Assembly: GCA_026214975.1 (NCBI GenBank)
Contig: CM047810.1
Location: 97,108,316-97,172,315, forward strand
Direction: 5' to 3'
DNA: 64,000 nt
DNA from: Gentiana macrophylla
Lineage: Eukaryota > Streptophyta > Magnoliopsida > Gentianales > Gentianaceae
Shown here: positions 11,360 to 23,800 of the stretch, in pieces
Position numbering within the stretch: position 1 is the first letter of the stretch
How the letters are laid out: the number at the start of each line of letters is the position of its first letter
Translations under genes and position numbers: made by a program
Notes under the pieces: generated by a model
Databases searched by the model: none
Told to the model about the DNA's origin: nothing
The model's input: the letters and a program-made list of their open reading frames with translations, nothing else

Positions 11360-14300
11360 AAATGGCAACCAAATGAAGGACAAAAGGGGTCGATGATCGA
11401 CTCAAGCTTTGCTCCTCTGAATCAAGACATGAGGCCTGAAAAAATTCAATGGGCTGAATTTTAAGAGATGGCAACAAAATATGATGTTTTATCTCACAAC
11501 ATTGCGTTTGGCTAAATTCCTGACTGAGGATCCACCAACAACTGAAGGAGAGCCAGATCAAGATCTTATGTTTGCCATTGATGAATGGAAATAATCTGAT
11601 TATCTTTGTAGACATTATATAATGAATTGTTTAGTTGACTCATTGTATGATGTATATTGTGAGAAAAAGAATGCAAAAGAATTATGGGATGCATTAGATA
11701 AGAAATATAGAACTGAAGATGCAGGTACAAAGAAAATTTGTAGTTGGCAGGTTCTTGGAATACAAGATGGTGGATTCTAGACCACTCATGGAACAGGTGG
11801 AAGAATTTCAGTTGATTCTTCATGAGATTCAAGCTGAAAAAATGGAGCTTAGTGAGACTTTTCAAGTCGCATGTGTAATTGAAATATTACCTAACGGTTG
11901 GAAAGATTTCAAGAATTACCTTAAGCATAAGCGAAAGGAGATGAGCATGGAAGATCTTGTTGTTAGGCTTCCTATTGAAGATGACAATAAGAAGTCTGAT
12001 AAAAGAGGAAGCAATTCTAATAATTTTTCCAAGAGCTAATATGGTTGAACATGGCCAAAGCTCGAAGAAGAAGAACAAATTTGTGAAAGGGTCTAAGTCG
12101 GGACCAAAAGCTAAATTGGGACCGAAAGGTGGCATATTAAAACCTAAGTTCCAAGGGAAATGTTTTAATTATGACAAGATTGGTCACAAATCTGTTGACT
12201 GCAAGCGGCCAAAGAAGAAGGTTTCTGAAGCAAATATTGTTCAAGGCATGGAAGATATTGATCTTTGTGATGTTGTGTCAGAGATGAACATGGTGGATTC
12301 AAATCCAAGAGAATGGTGGGTAGACACAGGAGCTACAAAGCATGTGTGCTCCAACAGGGATGTGTTTACTAAGTTCGAGCCAGCTCAAGAGAATGAGACT
12401 TTATTCATGGGAAACTCGGCTACTTCTGCTATAGCTGGAAAAGGTGAAGTAATTCTCAAGATGACTTCTGGCAAGCATCTGACTCTGAAGAATGTGCTAT
12501 ATGTCCCAGATATGCGTAAGAATCTGGTGTCTGGAGTGCTATTGAATAAAAATGGCTTCCGTCTTGTTTTAGAGTCCGACAAGTTTACTTTGACTAAGAG
12601 TGGTATGTATGTCGGTAAGGGGTATGCATGTAATGGCATGGTGAAGCTGAATGTAATGGCTATTAAGCCAAACAATATTAATAATAATATTTCCGGTTCT
12701 GCTTACTTGGTTGAGTCTCCTTCCTTATGGCATGGTAGACTAGGACATGTTAATTACGATTCCCTGCGTAGATTAATAAATCTAAAACATATCCCCAAAT
12801 TCGATATTGATAAGGAACATAAGTGCGAAACTTGTGTTGAAGCAAAATTAACAAGAGCGTCATTTCAAAATGTTGAAAGAAATACGCAACCTCTCGACTT
12901 GATACATAGCGACGTGTGTGATCTTAAAGTTGTGCAATCGAGAGGTGGAAATAATTATTTTATTACCTTTATCGATGACTGCACTAAGTATTGCTATGTA
13001 TACTTGTTAAAAGGGAAATATGAAGCGATAGATAAATTTATTCTATTCACAAAAGAAGTTGAAAATCAACATGAGAAAAAGATCAAAACACTCCGAAGTG
13101 ATAGAGGTGGTGAATACTTGGCACCACTCGGTGACTTTGTCTTCGAACATGGGATTATACATGAAATAATCGCACCTTGGTCTCCACAAATCAAACGGAG
13201 TGGTGAGGAAAAATCGAACATTGAAAGAAATGATGAATTCAATGTTGTTAAGTTCAGAGTGTCACAAAACTTGTGGGGAAGCTATCCTATCTAGCAATTA
13301 TCTTTTGAATAAGATACCCCGAAAGAAACAAGAGAAAACTCCTTATGAACTATGGAAGGTAAACCTCCATCCTACAAATACTTGCGAATGTGGGGGTGCC
13401 TTGCAAAATTGCTCGTACCTACACCCAAAATAGTAAAGATAGGATCAAAAACTGTTGATTGTATATTCATTGGATATGCACACACTAGTAGTGCTTATCG
13501 GTTTCTTGTGTATAAATCAGATAATCATGAAATACACAAAAATACGATAATGGAATCAAGAAATGCATCATTCTTTGAGAATGTATTCCCGGCTAAAACA
13601 AATGAACCTAGTTCATTAAAGCGTGTTCATGTTCAGGATCACCCTTCTGAACAAGTGAATGAGGAAGAGCCAACTGAGGTTAAGCCAAGAAGAAGTAAAA
13701 GGTCGAGGACGGAAAAATCTTTTGGTAAAGATTTTATCACATATATGATAGAGACAGATCCTCAAAATAGCAAGGAGGCGACAAATTCTTCTGAAGGTCC
13801 AATGTGGAAAGAAGCAATAAATAGTGAAATAAATTCTATATTGCAAAATCATAATGGGAGTTAGTTGATCTACCTCCGTGATGTAAACCACTAGGATCAA
13901 AATGGATCTTTAAAAGGAAAATGAAACTGATAGATCTATTGATAAATATAAGGCCGACTGGTAATAAAAAAGGTTACAATCAAAAAGAAGGTCTTGATTT
14001 TGATACATATTCTCCAAGAATTTAGAATAACATCCATTAGGATGGTAATTTACAAGTACACCGATGGATGTAAAAACAATTTTTATTAAATGGAGATTTA
14101 GATGAAGAAATCTACATGGAACAACCTGGATGATTTTTCTAGCCCAGACAAGATAAGAAAGTGTGTAAATTAGTTAAGTCTTTGTATGGCTTAAAACAAG
14201 CACCAAAACAATGGCATGAGAAATTTGATCATGTTATGCTTGAAAAGGGTTTAAAAACCAATGATTGTGATAAATGCATTTACATGAAAGAAACAAAAGA

Positions 14301-15263
14301 TGGCTATGTCATTTTGTGTCTTTACGTTGATGACATGCTTATTATTTGAAGCAACGATAAGATGATCAAATCTACCAAAGATATGTTACGCCAGATTTGA
14401 AATGAAAGATATGGGTTTAGCGAGAGATGATCTCGGAATTAGAATTACAAGAAATTCTAATGGTCTCATTTTGAGTCAATCTAATTATATTGATAAAATC
14501 CTGGAAAAATTCAATAAAGATGATTCAAATGAAGCCAAAACTCCGATAGATCAGAGTCAGCCTTTGTTAAAGAATAAAGGTGAAAGTGTGTCTCAATTAG
14601 AGTACGCAAGGATTATTGGAAGTCTAATGTACTTAATGAGGTGTACTAGACCGGATATCGCTTATGTTGTTGGCAAACTAAGCAGATATACTAGTAATCC
14701 GAGTAATGATCATTGGAAAGCTATAGTGAGGTTACTGAGATATTTAAGATATACTCGTAAGTATGGCCTTCACTATAACCTACTGTTATAGAAGGATATA
14801 CTGATGCAAATTGGTATCAGATTCAAAGGATTCAAGATCCACAAGTGGTTTTGTATTCACATTAGGAGGTGGAGCTGTGTCTTGGAAATTTTCTAAACAA
14901 ACTGTGATAACCAAATCCATAATGGAATCTGAGTTTGTAGCTTTAGATAAATGTGGAGAAGAGGCAGAATGGTTGCATCAACTCCTAGAGGATGTTCCCC
15001 AATGGCCAAAACCTGTGCCAGGAATATGTATTCACTGTGACAGTCAATCTGCGATTGGACGAGCACAGAACAAAATGTATAATGGTAAGTCTAGGCATAT
15101 ACGCCGAAGACATAACTCCATTAGACAACTACTTTCTACTGGTACGATTACCTTAGACTATGTTAAGTCAGAGGATAATCTTGCGGATCCGCTAACCAAA
15201 AGGTTAAATAGAGAAGTAGTTGCAAAGTCATCAAGAGGAATGGGACTAAAGGCCATGCAATAA
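11360..15263 (+). pseudogene. Copia-A gag-pol, disrupted
   Basis: Domains in order are as follows. Gag starts near 11360 and runs through 12040. A zinc knuckle near 12160 has its second Cys replaced by Tyr (CFNYDKIGHKSVDC). Protease follows at about 12310 (WWVDTGATKHVCSN, catalytic DTGA). The integrase HHCC segment is at about 12725 (LWHGRLGH...CETC), with catalytic Asp in HSDVCDLK and SDRGGEYLA. RT is seen in fragments at 13870-14350, with the active site LYVDDM at about 14320. RNase H is at 14800-15263, with SDSKDSRSTSGFVF, IHCDSQSAIG and the C-terminal DNLADPLTK. Frames break in gag (about 11600-11960), at 13294, at 13864, through 13900-14160, at 14349 and at about 14790, so no continuous product is possible as written. 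Confidence 0.92.
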
Positions 15264-15281
15264 ACTTTTGTGAAGGAAAAT

Positions 15282-15824
15282 TGATGTCATCCGTCCCGAG
15301 ACATTTTATTTGTTTTGTTTATTTTAGTTTTCGGTGTTTTAATGAATAAAACGGCCTTAGGCCCGTGTCAAAAGTTGCCCATATGTTAGTATATTGGGCC
15401 AGTGTTTATTTTTAGCAAATAATAGCCGTTTGGGCTTATCGGGGTTGAGAGTTAGATTGTTACAAAATAAAGTGGCGAAAAATACATGTAATTTATCCCA
15501 CCGTTAGGAGATTGTCCGTCTTTTATTTTGTAGCCTATATAAAGGCAACCACTTGTAATTTTATAAGATCAAACAATGATGAAATCTTTATAATGAAATT
15601 GAGAGTTTTCTCTCTTCCTTGTCTCAGTGATTGATCAAGAACATCGCTTGCGAGCGAGTGATCTCTTTGTCGTAGAGATTGCACCTCCTTTCAAGAGCTT
15701 ATCAGCGTTCTTGAGCAAAGCGTTGAGTTGTTCTTGGCCCTCTTCCTAGACTGCTGCTCAGTTAGGTTAGGGTTTTCCGCTCTCATTGATCATTTCGTCG
15801 ATCTCCTAGGATCGTATCGCATCA
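15282..15824 (+). repeat. 5' LTR of the nested element
   Basis: The U3-R-U5 arrangement is inferred from a TATA box (ctatataaagg, 15535-15545), followed by the transcribed end with a gatcaa-rich segment and the terminal CATCA. Confidence 0.92.
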
Positions 15825-16639
15825 GTTGGTACCAGAGCTCAGCGACGAAGGTATCAAATATCCCCGTTTATTTTCCTTCTTTAATTTTGTTATTCAAAAA
15901 AAAAAAAAAAAAAAAATATAGTTCGTTGTTTTTTGTTCATTAATTTCGTCCACCCTCTCCCAAGAACATCCAAAATCTTCAAATCTTCATCCATCCTATC
16001 CGGAAAACTTGAAGATTCTTCAAACCTTCATTCCAAGAACCCTAATTATTTTACAGAACCCGTTTTTTTTTTTGTATCAGTTCGTTCCCTAACCAAAACA
16101 ACTCGAAAAATTCTTCACTTTTTACCACATATACAACACATCCCGTGCTACAATTTCTCTCTTTACACCCAATCCAGATTCAACATAAATCTTGCCTAAA
16201 ACCGTCGATTACTCCGAACAATCTGTCCAGAAATAACTGCAGCAGTAAATCATTGTTTGAATTCGTTTTCAGTGCGCTAAACGAATTACAATTACCTGAA
16301 AATTGATGAACTTATAGGAAATTTGCAGATCTACAACTTTTGTCTTTTGATATTTTCCAAATTCTCTGTAGTATTAACGGAATCGGCACCTTAAGTCACG
16401 GCTATCAATCTGGAATTTTTTGACAGATTGCATCAGTTTCTGAAAAACGATTGTTTGAGTGACTTCCCTATCTCCAAAAAATCTGAAAATTTGACATCCT
16501 TTAGAAAACTCTCAGTTTTACAACTTTTGTCTTTTGAGTTTTCCCAAATTTTTAGTCTTTCGGTGCTTAAATACGTGGGTTTCACACCCAGGGTGTAAAC
16601 CTTTTCACACCTGTGAAATTCTGTTGTCAAAACAATTGT

Positions 16640-17862
16640 GAAACTAAGGCATCTGGAGGGTATGAATCATTGAAAGGAGAGATGTTTGTGGTAAAGAAAT
16701 CCTTGAGTAGTGTGGTGAACGTGGAGAATGATTTGCACCGAGAAAATAGTTTTCATACGAGGGTTTGGGTTAGTGGGAAGGTTTGCTTAATGAAAAAATT
16801 GATGCGGGAAGTCAGTGCCAATGTCATAAGTCTTTGGTTTTGTCTCCGATTTAGCTATTCCTACGACACCTCATCCTCAACCATATACGCTGCAAGGACT
16901 CGGTGATGTTGATCAAGTGCGAGTTACCAAACATGCCTTAATATCTTTTAATCTTGGTAGGCTCGATGATGAAGTTTTATGTGATATAGTACCTATGCAT
17001 GCTTGTCATATCATACTTGGGAGACCGTGGCAATATGATAGGAGGGTTACGTATGATGGGTATTTGAATAGCTACACCTTGCGCCATAAGAGGATGAGAC
17101 TTACACTCCATTCCTTATCCCCGAAGATGCCCACAAAGATCAACTCAAACCGGCAAACCGCATACGAGGGGGCTCGTTTGAAACGTGAATCGAAAGGAAA
17201 AAATCCTTGGTTGAAGAAAACAACGAAGAGAGTGTTAGCATTCAAGAGAAGGTAATCCAAGAGTCTATGGTGGCAGATGCAATCACCGAGGAGAATGAGA
17301 TTGTGGAAGAAGTAGTGGAGAGTGATGAGGAATTAGTTGTGGATGAGATTGTTCACGTTGATGAGGCCTTTGTTGATGGTCATGTTGAGAGTGTTGTTGA
17401 GCATGAGGAAGTTCTTGGTACACCAGCCGAGGTTTTTGACTTATCTTTGCAGGTCCAAGATGATCTTCCATATGAGGTGGAGACTAGCCACTTGGATACG
17501 TCCAAGGCAGCCTTTGTTGTTCCTTTAGTTGATCTTTACCAGGTGGTTCTTGGTGCACATCATTTTGTTGATCCTTTTGCTGGATGTGTTGATGCGGCTC
17601 CGATATTGCATTGCTCTAGTTATATTGCTGCCACACCATGTTTCGTCCACAGTTTGGTCAGGCCACAATTCTGTTCTTCTGTCTCATTGTTGCAACACAC
17701 GTCGTCCTTTTCGCATCAGGTTGATTTGAGGTTTTCAATTCGTCGTATATTTGATCCCGGCATAGCATTGATGTTTTTTGTGGGTTGTTCGGGATTGGTT
17801 TCTGATGCTGACTTCTATGACGTCCTGTTGATTCGAGGACGAATCCTTTTCAACCGGGAGGG
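16640..17862 (+). pseudogene. Truncated gypsy gag-protease remnant with acidic ORF
   Basis: Between 16640 and 17200 the plus strand carries pieces of the region around a Ty3/gypsy retropepsin. The end of the protease domain is clear at about 16985-17050 (DEVLCDIVPMHACHIILGRP), while the segment that should hold the catalytic Asp (about 16790-16840) is out of frame. An open frame from 17207 follows, with a strongly acidic stretch (residues 1-60, rich in Glu, Asp and Val) and then an unrelated hydrophobic part. The final tail before the polypurine tract resembles the 3' end of gypsy pol ('gaggacgaatcctttt'). RT and integrase appear to have been deleted between the two parts. The acidic ORF has no recognised function. 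Confidence 0.7.
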
Positions 17863-17864
17863 AA

Positions 17865-18408
17865 TGATGTCATCCGTCCCGAGACATTTTATTTGTTTTG
17901 TTTATTTTAGTTTTTGGTGTTTTAATGAATTAAACGGCCTTAGGCCCGTGTCAAAAGTTGCCCATATGTTAGTATATTGGGCCAGGTGTTTATTTTTAGC
18001 AAATAATAGCCGTTTGGGCTTATCAGGGTTGAGTTAGGATTGTTACAAAATAAAGTGGCGAAAAATACATGTAATTTATCCCACCGGTTAGGAGATTGTC
18101 CGTCTTTTATTTTGTAGCCTATATAAAGGCAACCACTTGTAATTTTATAAGATCAATCAATGATGAAATCTTTATAATGAAATTGAGATTTTTCTCTTCT
18201 TCCTTGGTCTGTGATTGATCAAGAACATCGCTTGCGAGCGAGTGATCTCTTTGTCGTAGAGATTGCACCTCCTTTCAAGAGCTTATCAGCGTTCTTGAGC
18301 AAAGCGTTAAGTTGTTCTTGGCCCTCTTCCTAGACTGCTGCTCAATTAGGTTAGGGTTTTCCGCTCTCATTGATCCTTTCGTCGATCTCCTGGGATCGTA
18401 TCGCATCA
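17865..18408 (+). repeat. 3' LTR of the nested element
   Basis: This is nearly identical to 15282-15824, with a handful of substitutions and small indels. It has the same TATA region (about 18118-18128) and ends CGCATCA directly before the aaaac flank. Confidence 0.92.
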
Positions 18409-18959
18409 AAAACCCTACCTTGTAGATTGGATCTCCCAAGATCTTGGTTCAAAGGGGCAACCTAACTGCAAAAGTAGAGATCACTGTGGGGGGTTACCTC
18501 CATCTCATTCCTAAGATGAAAAAGCAAGTCATGAACGAGGATAAGCTTACCAAGAAAGCTTTTAATGATTTGTGTAAGAAGAATAATTCGAGAAATTCAA
18601 ATTACAGAATCACCTATGTGAGAGAGAAGAGGGCCGCTTCAAAGGGAATTGTATAGGGCGCAATTCTTAGAAACTCTTGCGAACTGTGCGGATGTCCACG
18701 GCCAAAATGGACATAACAGCAAGAACTAAATGTTGCTAGGTAGATGCATTGTGGTAAATATGTCATCGTTTACATCAACATCAGAATAGTTCAAGGACAT
18801 CGCGTCTACTAATCAGCTAGTAAAGTAAACATATCTTATCAAGGGAAGGTTCAAAGGGTCACACCTACCTATCCTATGCATTCATCTACCGCTGAACTCT
18901 TTATGTCATTCTTAGAGCCTTTGCTAGGGTTTTACACAACTTCCATTCATGTGGGGGAT

Positions 18960-19871
18960 TGTTGGAAAATTGATGGTTAAAATGGAATATTTTAAATGGT
19001 TAAAATAGAATATTTTAAATGATATGTCATATTGGTCCTATTGGGATTAAGTGTGTGAATGGAAAGTGTTATAGAAAGGAAAAATGGGAAGAAGCTATTT
19101 CTCCCACATTGGTTGGAAGAAGGGAAAAGAGTCAATATTTATATGATGTTGTTTTAGTGTAGTTGGAATAAGAAACCAACATTATACACGATCTCGCTAC
19201 AGGGTGTGCAAATCAATCCGATTTCACCTTGGTTTACCTTGGGATTGTGCATGCCCGCGTGTCCTGCGTACACGAATGCAGCTCGATTCGAAGGGATCAC
19301 GATAAGGGTCAGTTTTGCAACAAATAAAATGTTAATTTTAGCTTTTCCAGTTCTAACATAATGCTGATACTATTGTTGTTCGAGTTCTAACATAATGTTG
19401 TTCATTCCATATTCCATCGCTTTTGATTCCTTTCTTTAGTCGAGGTTGTTCATTCCATATTGCATCGCTTTTCGGTTCCTCTACTAGAGCCTATTTATAC
19501 TTTGTTGTATGTTGCTTCATCAAACAAAGAGATATAGATGAAACATAATCGAAATCTGCGAAAATTCTTTTTCTTCTACCCTTTCTTATGAAAATAGAGA
19601 GTTCAAGCAACAAAGTTCTTAAGCAGCTGAAAGCGTGGTGCATCTTGTCGCTGCTAACCGTTCTATCCTGGGAGACTAACGTTCCGTTGAAACTCCAAGC
19701 ACTCGACGCGGAGGGGGGCGAATTAGTCTTAAGAAACTGTTCAACATAGGGCTCGGTTCATTTCATCTTGTTAATTCGTTTTCATTTTGCTGTTGTAATT
19801 TCGATTTGTTGTAATTTTGCTTATTCGTTTTCTAGTCAATGTAATCAGATTGTGCCCCATATTGTGCAACA
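18960..19871 (+). repeat. 3' LTR of Copia-A
   Basis: The LTR starts TGTTGGAAAATTGATGG immediately after the polypurine tract and ends TTGTGCAACA before the atttt target duplication. At 912 bp it is probably closer to the ancestral LTR size than the duplicated 5' copy. Confidence 0.92.
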
Positions 19872-19876
19872 ATTTT

Positions 19877-20660
19877 TTTGCTGTGTTCATACAAGGAGCC
19901 AAAAAAAAAAGAGGCTTTTAAAGGCATTCTATTTTTACTTTTGGCACTATATTACTTCTGGTATCATAAAAAATTACTTCGATATCACGATGATTTTTAA
20001 TAAAGGAAAATCGGTGCCACTGGTGTTCATTGTTGTACACCAATAATAGACGTTGGTGTTCAACAACGAACACCAGTGGCACCGACGTTTACGTTATAAA
20101 AGTGTCATAAAACGTCAGTCCACTAACTTTCTACTTGTATTCGTTATTGAACACCGGTGACACTGACATTTTTTTTATCCGAAAGAACAATCAATTAATG
20201 GGTATCGAAAGTAAAAAGTAAAAACGGTTGCGTTTAGAATATTAATTTTGTTTTTCTTTCCGACTTGATACCAGCATTTTTAGAGGACATGCAATAAGAA
20301 AAGCATTCCCATTGTTTTTTTATATCAAAAGACTCAAATTTTATCTACGTGGCATCACCATTACATTCCTACCCACATTCAACATCACGATAGCTTTAAA
20401 AACACATTTTACACTACCACCAAAAATACATTAAAATATTAATATACAAAATGATGTGGAGAGAGAAATGCTTAAAACTGAAGAGAGAGTACAAAAGTAT
20501 ATATTATAATAACAAAAAGTAAAGGCAGTTCCGTGAGGCAGAGAGTGAACAGAGTCAAGCTCATGTTGCCACCCAAAGGTCTTGTCATGTGAATATTGAA
20601 GCTATTGGAAAAACTCAAAAAAGTTCACAAGACTACTTCTGACAAAAAGAGATATTACGG
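19877..20660. other. Non-coding region between Copia-A and Copia-C
   Basis: No gene recognised. It contains the inverted repeat at 20011-20085 and a third, diverged direct copy of its right arm at about 20142-20169 (gaacaccggtgacactgaca). Confidence 0.6.
20011..20085. repeat. Near-perfect 33-bp inverted repeat (hairpin)
   Basis: The left arm (20011-20043) and right arm (20053-20085) pair at 31 of 33 positions around a 9-nt loop (taatagacg). The transcript from either strand would fold into a long stem. It resembles the core of a fold-back element or a young small-RNA hairpin. No open reading frame or known family was recognised. Confidence 0.85.
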
Positions 20661-20839
20661 TGTGACAAACTTTGATAAACCGTAATGTTTTGTTTTCATT
20701 CCATCATCAATCATATATTTATACATCATAAGAGAAACCCTATCACCGTAAAATACCGACTATGTCCTTTTTCTACTTACCATAGAACTTAACTACTAAT
20801 AATGCAATAATAATAATATTGTATATAGATATATCCGCA
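20661..20839 (-). repeat. 3' LTR of Copia-C
   Basis: About 179 bp, from TGTGACAAACTTTG to ATATCCGCA on the plus strand. It borders the polypurine tract (cccccca on the plus strand). The matching copy is at 30081-30196. Confidence 0.75.
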
Positions 20840-20849
20840 ATACCCCCCA

Positions 20850-23800
20850 TCAAGTTGGAGCGTGAAGATCACGGACGCCCAACTTGGACGATAAAGTGAA
20901 ACTGCTGCTTCCCAACGCCTTGTAAATATATGTCACTAACTGTTCATGACTAGTAACATAATCCGGGGCAATCAGACCCTAATCGCGTCACGAACAAAAT
21001 GACAATCAGCCTCAATATGCTTAGTCCGCTCATGAAAGACGGGATTCTACGCAATATGCAATGCTGCCTGGCTATCACAATGTAAGGGAATCCCCGGCGG
21101 AACTCGGACCCCCAAGTCCCCAAGAAGTTGACGGAGCCACTTAAGTTCACACGTAATAGCCGCCATGGAACGATATTCTGCTTCAGCGGATGACCGTGAC
21201 ACCGTTTGTTGTTTCTTAGTCTTCCACGAGACCGGCGACGTACCAAGGACCACGAACCAACCAGTCAATGAGCGACGAGTGACCGGGCAACTTGCCCAAT
21301 CGGAATCACACCACCCCTCCAAAGATAATGGATTATCAGCGCGTAATAAAATGCCCTGGCCAGGATGTTTCTTTAAGTAACGAACGACGCGAACTGCGGC
21401 TTCCCAATGCCCAAGCCGCGGGGATTGCATAAACTGAGAAAGAATATGGACCGCAAAAGCCAAATCAGGTCGCGTAACGCCAAGATAGATTAACCGACCC
21501 ACCAGTCGTCGGTATTTACCGGGATCATCCAAAAGGGCACTGTCATCGGTGGCCAACCGGTGATTTTGCTCCATAGAAAACTCGGCCGGACGAGATCCTA
21601 ACAATCCAGATTCCTGAATAATGTCCAAAGCGTACTTCCGTTGGGAGAGAAAAATACCTTGTGCATTTCTTGCAACTTCCAACCCAAGAAAATATTTCAA
21701 ACGGCCCAAATCTTTCATTTTGAAACAACCGCTCAAGTAATTTTTGAATACCTGTAACGCGGTAGCATTGTTGCCTGCAAGAATCATATCGTCAACATAC
21801 ACCAAGACATTAATTTGAACATCCCCACGAACAAGAGTGAATAAGGAGTACTCCGAATAAGACTGTTGAAAGCCATATTGTTTCAATGCCGAAGCCAATT
21901 TTGCAAACCAGCAACGAGGTGCCTGTTTCAATCCATATAAAGATTTACGCATCCGACATACCATATTTCGATTTGCATGGTCAAAGCCCGGGGGAATTTT
22001 CATGTAAATCTCCTCATCCAGATCACCATGCAAGAAAGCATTGTGGACATCCATCTGATGAAGTTCCCATTTCCGAACAGCTGCCACCGCAAGAAATGCG
22101 CGGACAGTCACCATTTTGGCCACGGGAGCAAATGTTTCATGATAATCAACTCCTTCGACTTGGTGATTACCAAAGGCAACTAACCGAGCCTTTAACATTG
22201 AAGATTCCCCAACTCATCATATTTTTCAGTGTAAACCCATTTGCTCCCTAAGGCCTTCTTTCCGGGAGGCAATTCTTGCAAGACCCACGTACCTTGTTCC
22301 TCTAGAGCTCGTATTTCGTCGGCCATAGCACGGCGCCAACTGTCGGATTTCACTGCTTCTTTAAAAGTACGAGGAGGATGTCCTGCGCTCACATTTGCTA
22401 GAAAACGTCTATGGGCGTCAGAAAAACAATTATAATCAACAAAGTGTGTAAGCGGATATAAACTACCTGAGGAGACGGATGGACCGGAGGAGCATGCCGG
22501 AGGACTTTTCTTTTCCACTGCCAAATGAGTCACGTAATCTTGATACCGAGTGTTGGGAATTTTTGCACGTTTCCCTCTACCCAACTCCACTGTATCGTCT
22601 GTTACCGTTGCTGGAACCTCCGTAACTAGCTCATCATGCTCCCCACCCCCCTGTCATCAGTAGAAGAGGGTGACCCTTCAATCAAACCACTTATGTCCGC
22701 ATACACCTCATCATGTGCAATGTCGGGAAATACGCCTGGGGTGGGGGGAGTGGGGGACAACTCGCCCATAGGAAAAATATGTTCAAAGAACTTCACATCT
22801 CTAGACACAAATATTTCTTCAGTTTCTAAATCAAATAAAGTCCAACCTTTTTTCGCGAAAGGTATCCTAAAACACGCGCATTCCGACTCCTACTTTCAAA
22901 TTTATCGCCTTATGACGTAAATTGTGTGCATAACATAGACATCCAAAAACTCGCAATGCATCCAGACTAGGTGGTTTCCCAAAATGGCATTCATAAGGTG
23001 TCTGATAATTTAAAACACGGGATGGAGTACGATTGATTAGGTAGCAACCGGTCATAACACACTCTCCCCAAAACCGCAGTGGGAGCTGACCCTCAAACCG
23101 TAGAGCCCTAGCCACATTCAAAATATGTTGATGTTTTCTTTCAACCCGACCATTCTGTTGAGGGGTTCCCACACAAGATGTTTCAAAAATAATCCCTTCT
23201 TTCTGAAAGTATGGAAACAAACACTTAAACTCTGTGCCATTGTCACTCCTAACCCATTGAAGTTTGACACTAAATTGCCTCTCAATTAATGCGAGAAAAT
23301 TCAAAAAAATATTTTCAACTTCCCATTTATTATATAATAAATAAACCCAGATAGAACGAGAATAATCATCCACAATAGTCAAAAAATAAGAGGCCCCGCA
23401 TGTAGAAGGTGTAGCATACGGTCCCCACAAATCACAATGCACGAGTTCAAAAATTCTACTAGCTCTACTTTCACTACGCGGGAAACTTTCCCGTGGTTGT
23501 TTAGCTCGGAAACAAGCCTCACAACCATCCTTATTGAGAAAACTAGACGCACTCACACTAGGAAGTTGTTTCAACACTTTTTCTGAGGGATGTCCCAACC
23601 GCTTGTGCCATAGATCCATGGATGTTGTCCCACTGACAGCCATAACCTTCACGTCTGGTACTCCCCGGAAAAAGAAAAGTCCATCTGCTCGCTCACCCAC
23701 TCCAATCATCCTCCTCGTCATTCGGTCCTGCATAACACACAACGTTGAAGTGAGTTGAATCTGACAATCAAATGCATCAAGTAATTGAGTCACAGATATT

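Larger units (their letters stand above)
15282..18408 (+). mobile_element. Nested non-autonomous gypsy-type LTR element inside Copia-A
   Basis: Two LTRs of 543 and 544 bp (15282-15824 and 17865-18408) start TGATGTCATCCGTCCCGAGA and end CGTATCGCATCA. The 5' LTR is followed by a tRNA-Met-like primer site (ttggtaccagagc, 15826-15838). The 3' LTR is preceded by a polypurine tract (gggagggaa, 17856-17864). The flanking 5-mers are aaaat and aaaac (4 of 5 match). The LTRs are nearly identical, so this insertion is younger than its Copia-A host. The 2.0-kb interior lacks RT, RNase H and integrase, so the element needs proteins from another element to move. Confidence 0.92.
9858..19871 (+). mobile_element. 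Full-length degenerate Copia element (Copia-A) with a nested element
   Basis: Two related LTRs (9858-10947 and 18960-19871) both start TGTTGGAAAATTGATGG and end CATATTGTGCAACA. The 5-bp target duplication atttt is perfect (9853-9857 and 19872-19876). The 3' LTR is preceded by a polypurine tract (gtgggggat, about 18951-18959). The internal region encodes a Copia-order polyprotein on the plus strand and is interrupted at 15282-18408 by another retrotransposon. Total length is 10,014 bp, about 6.9 kb without the nested element. The LTRs differ by many substitutions and by a duplication in the 5' copy, so the insertion is not young. Confidence 0.95.

Noticed and set aside
16640..17255. A functional aspartic protease gene
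   Set aside because: Only the end of the retropepsin region is in frame and the catalytic Asp motif is lost to a frameshift within a transposon.
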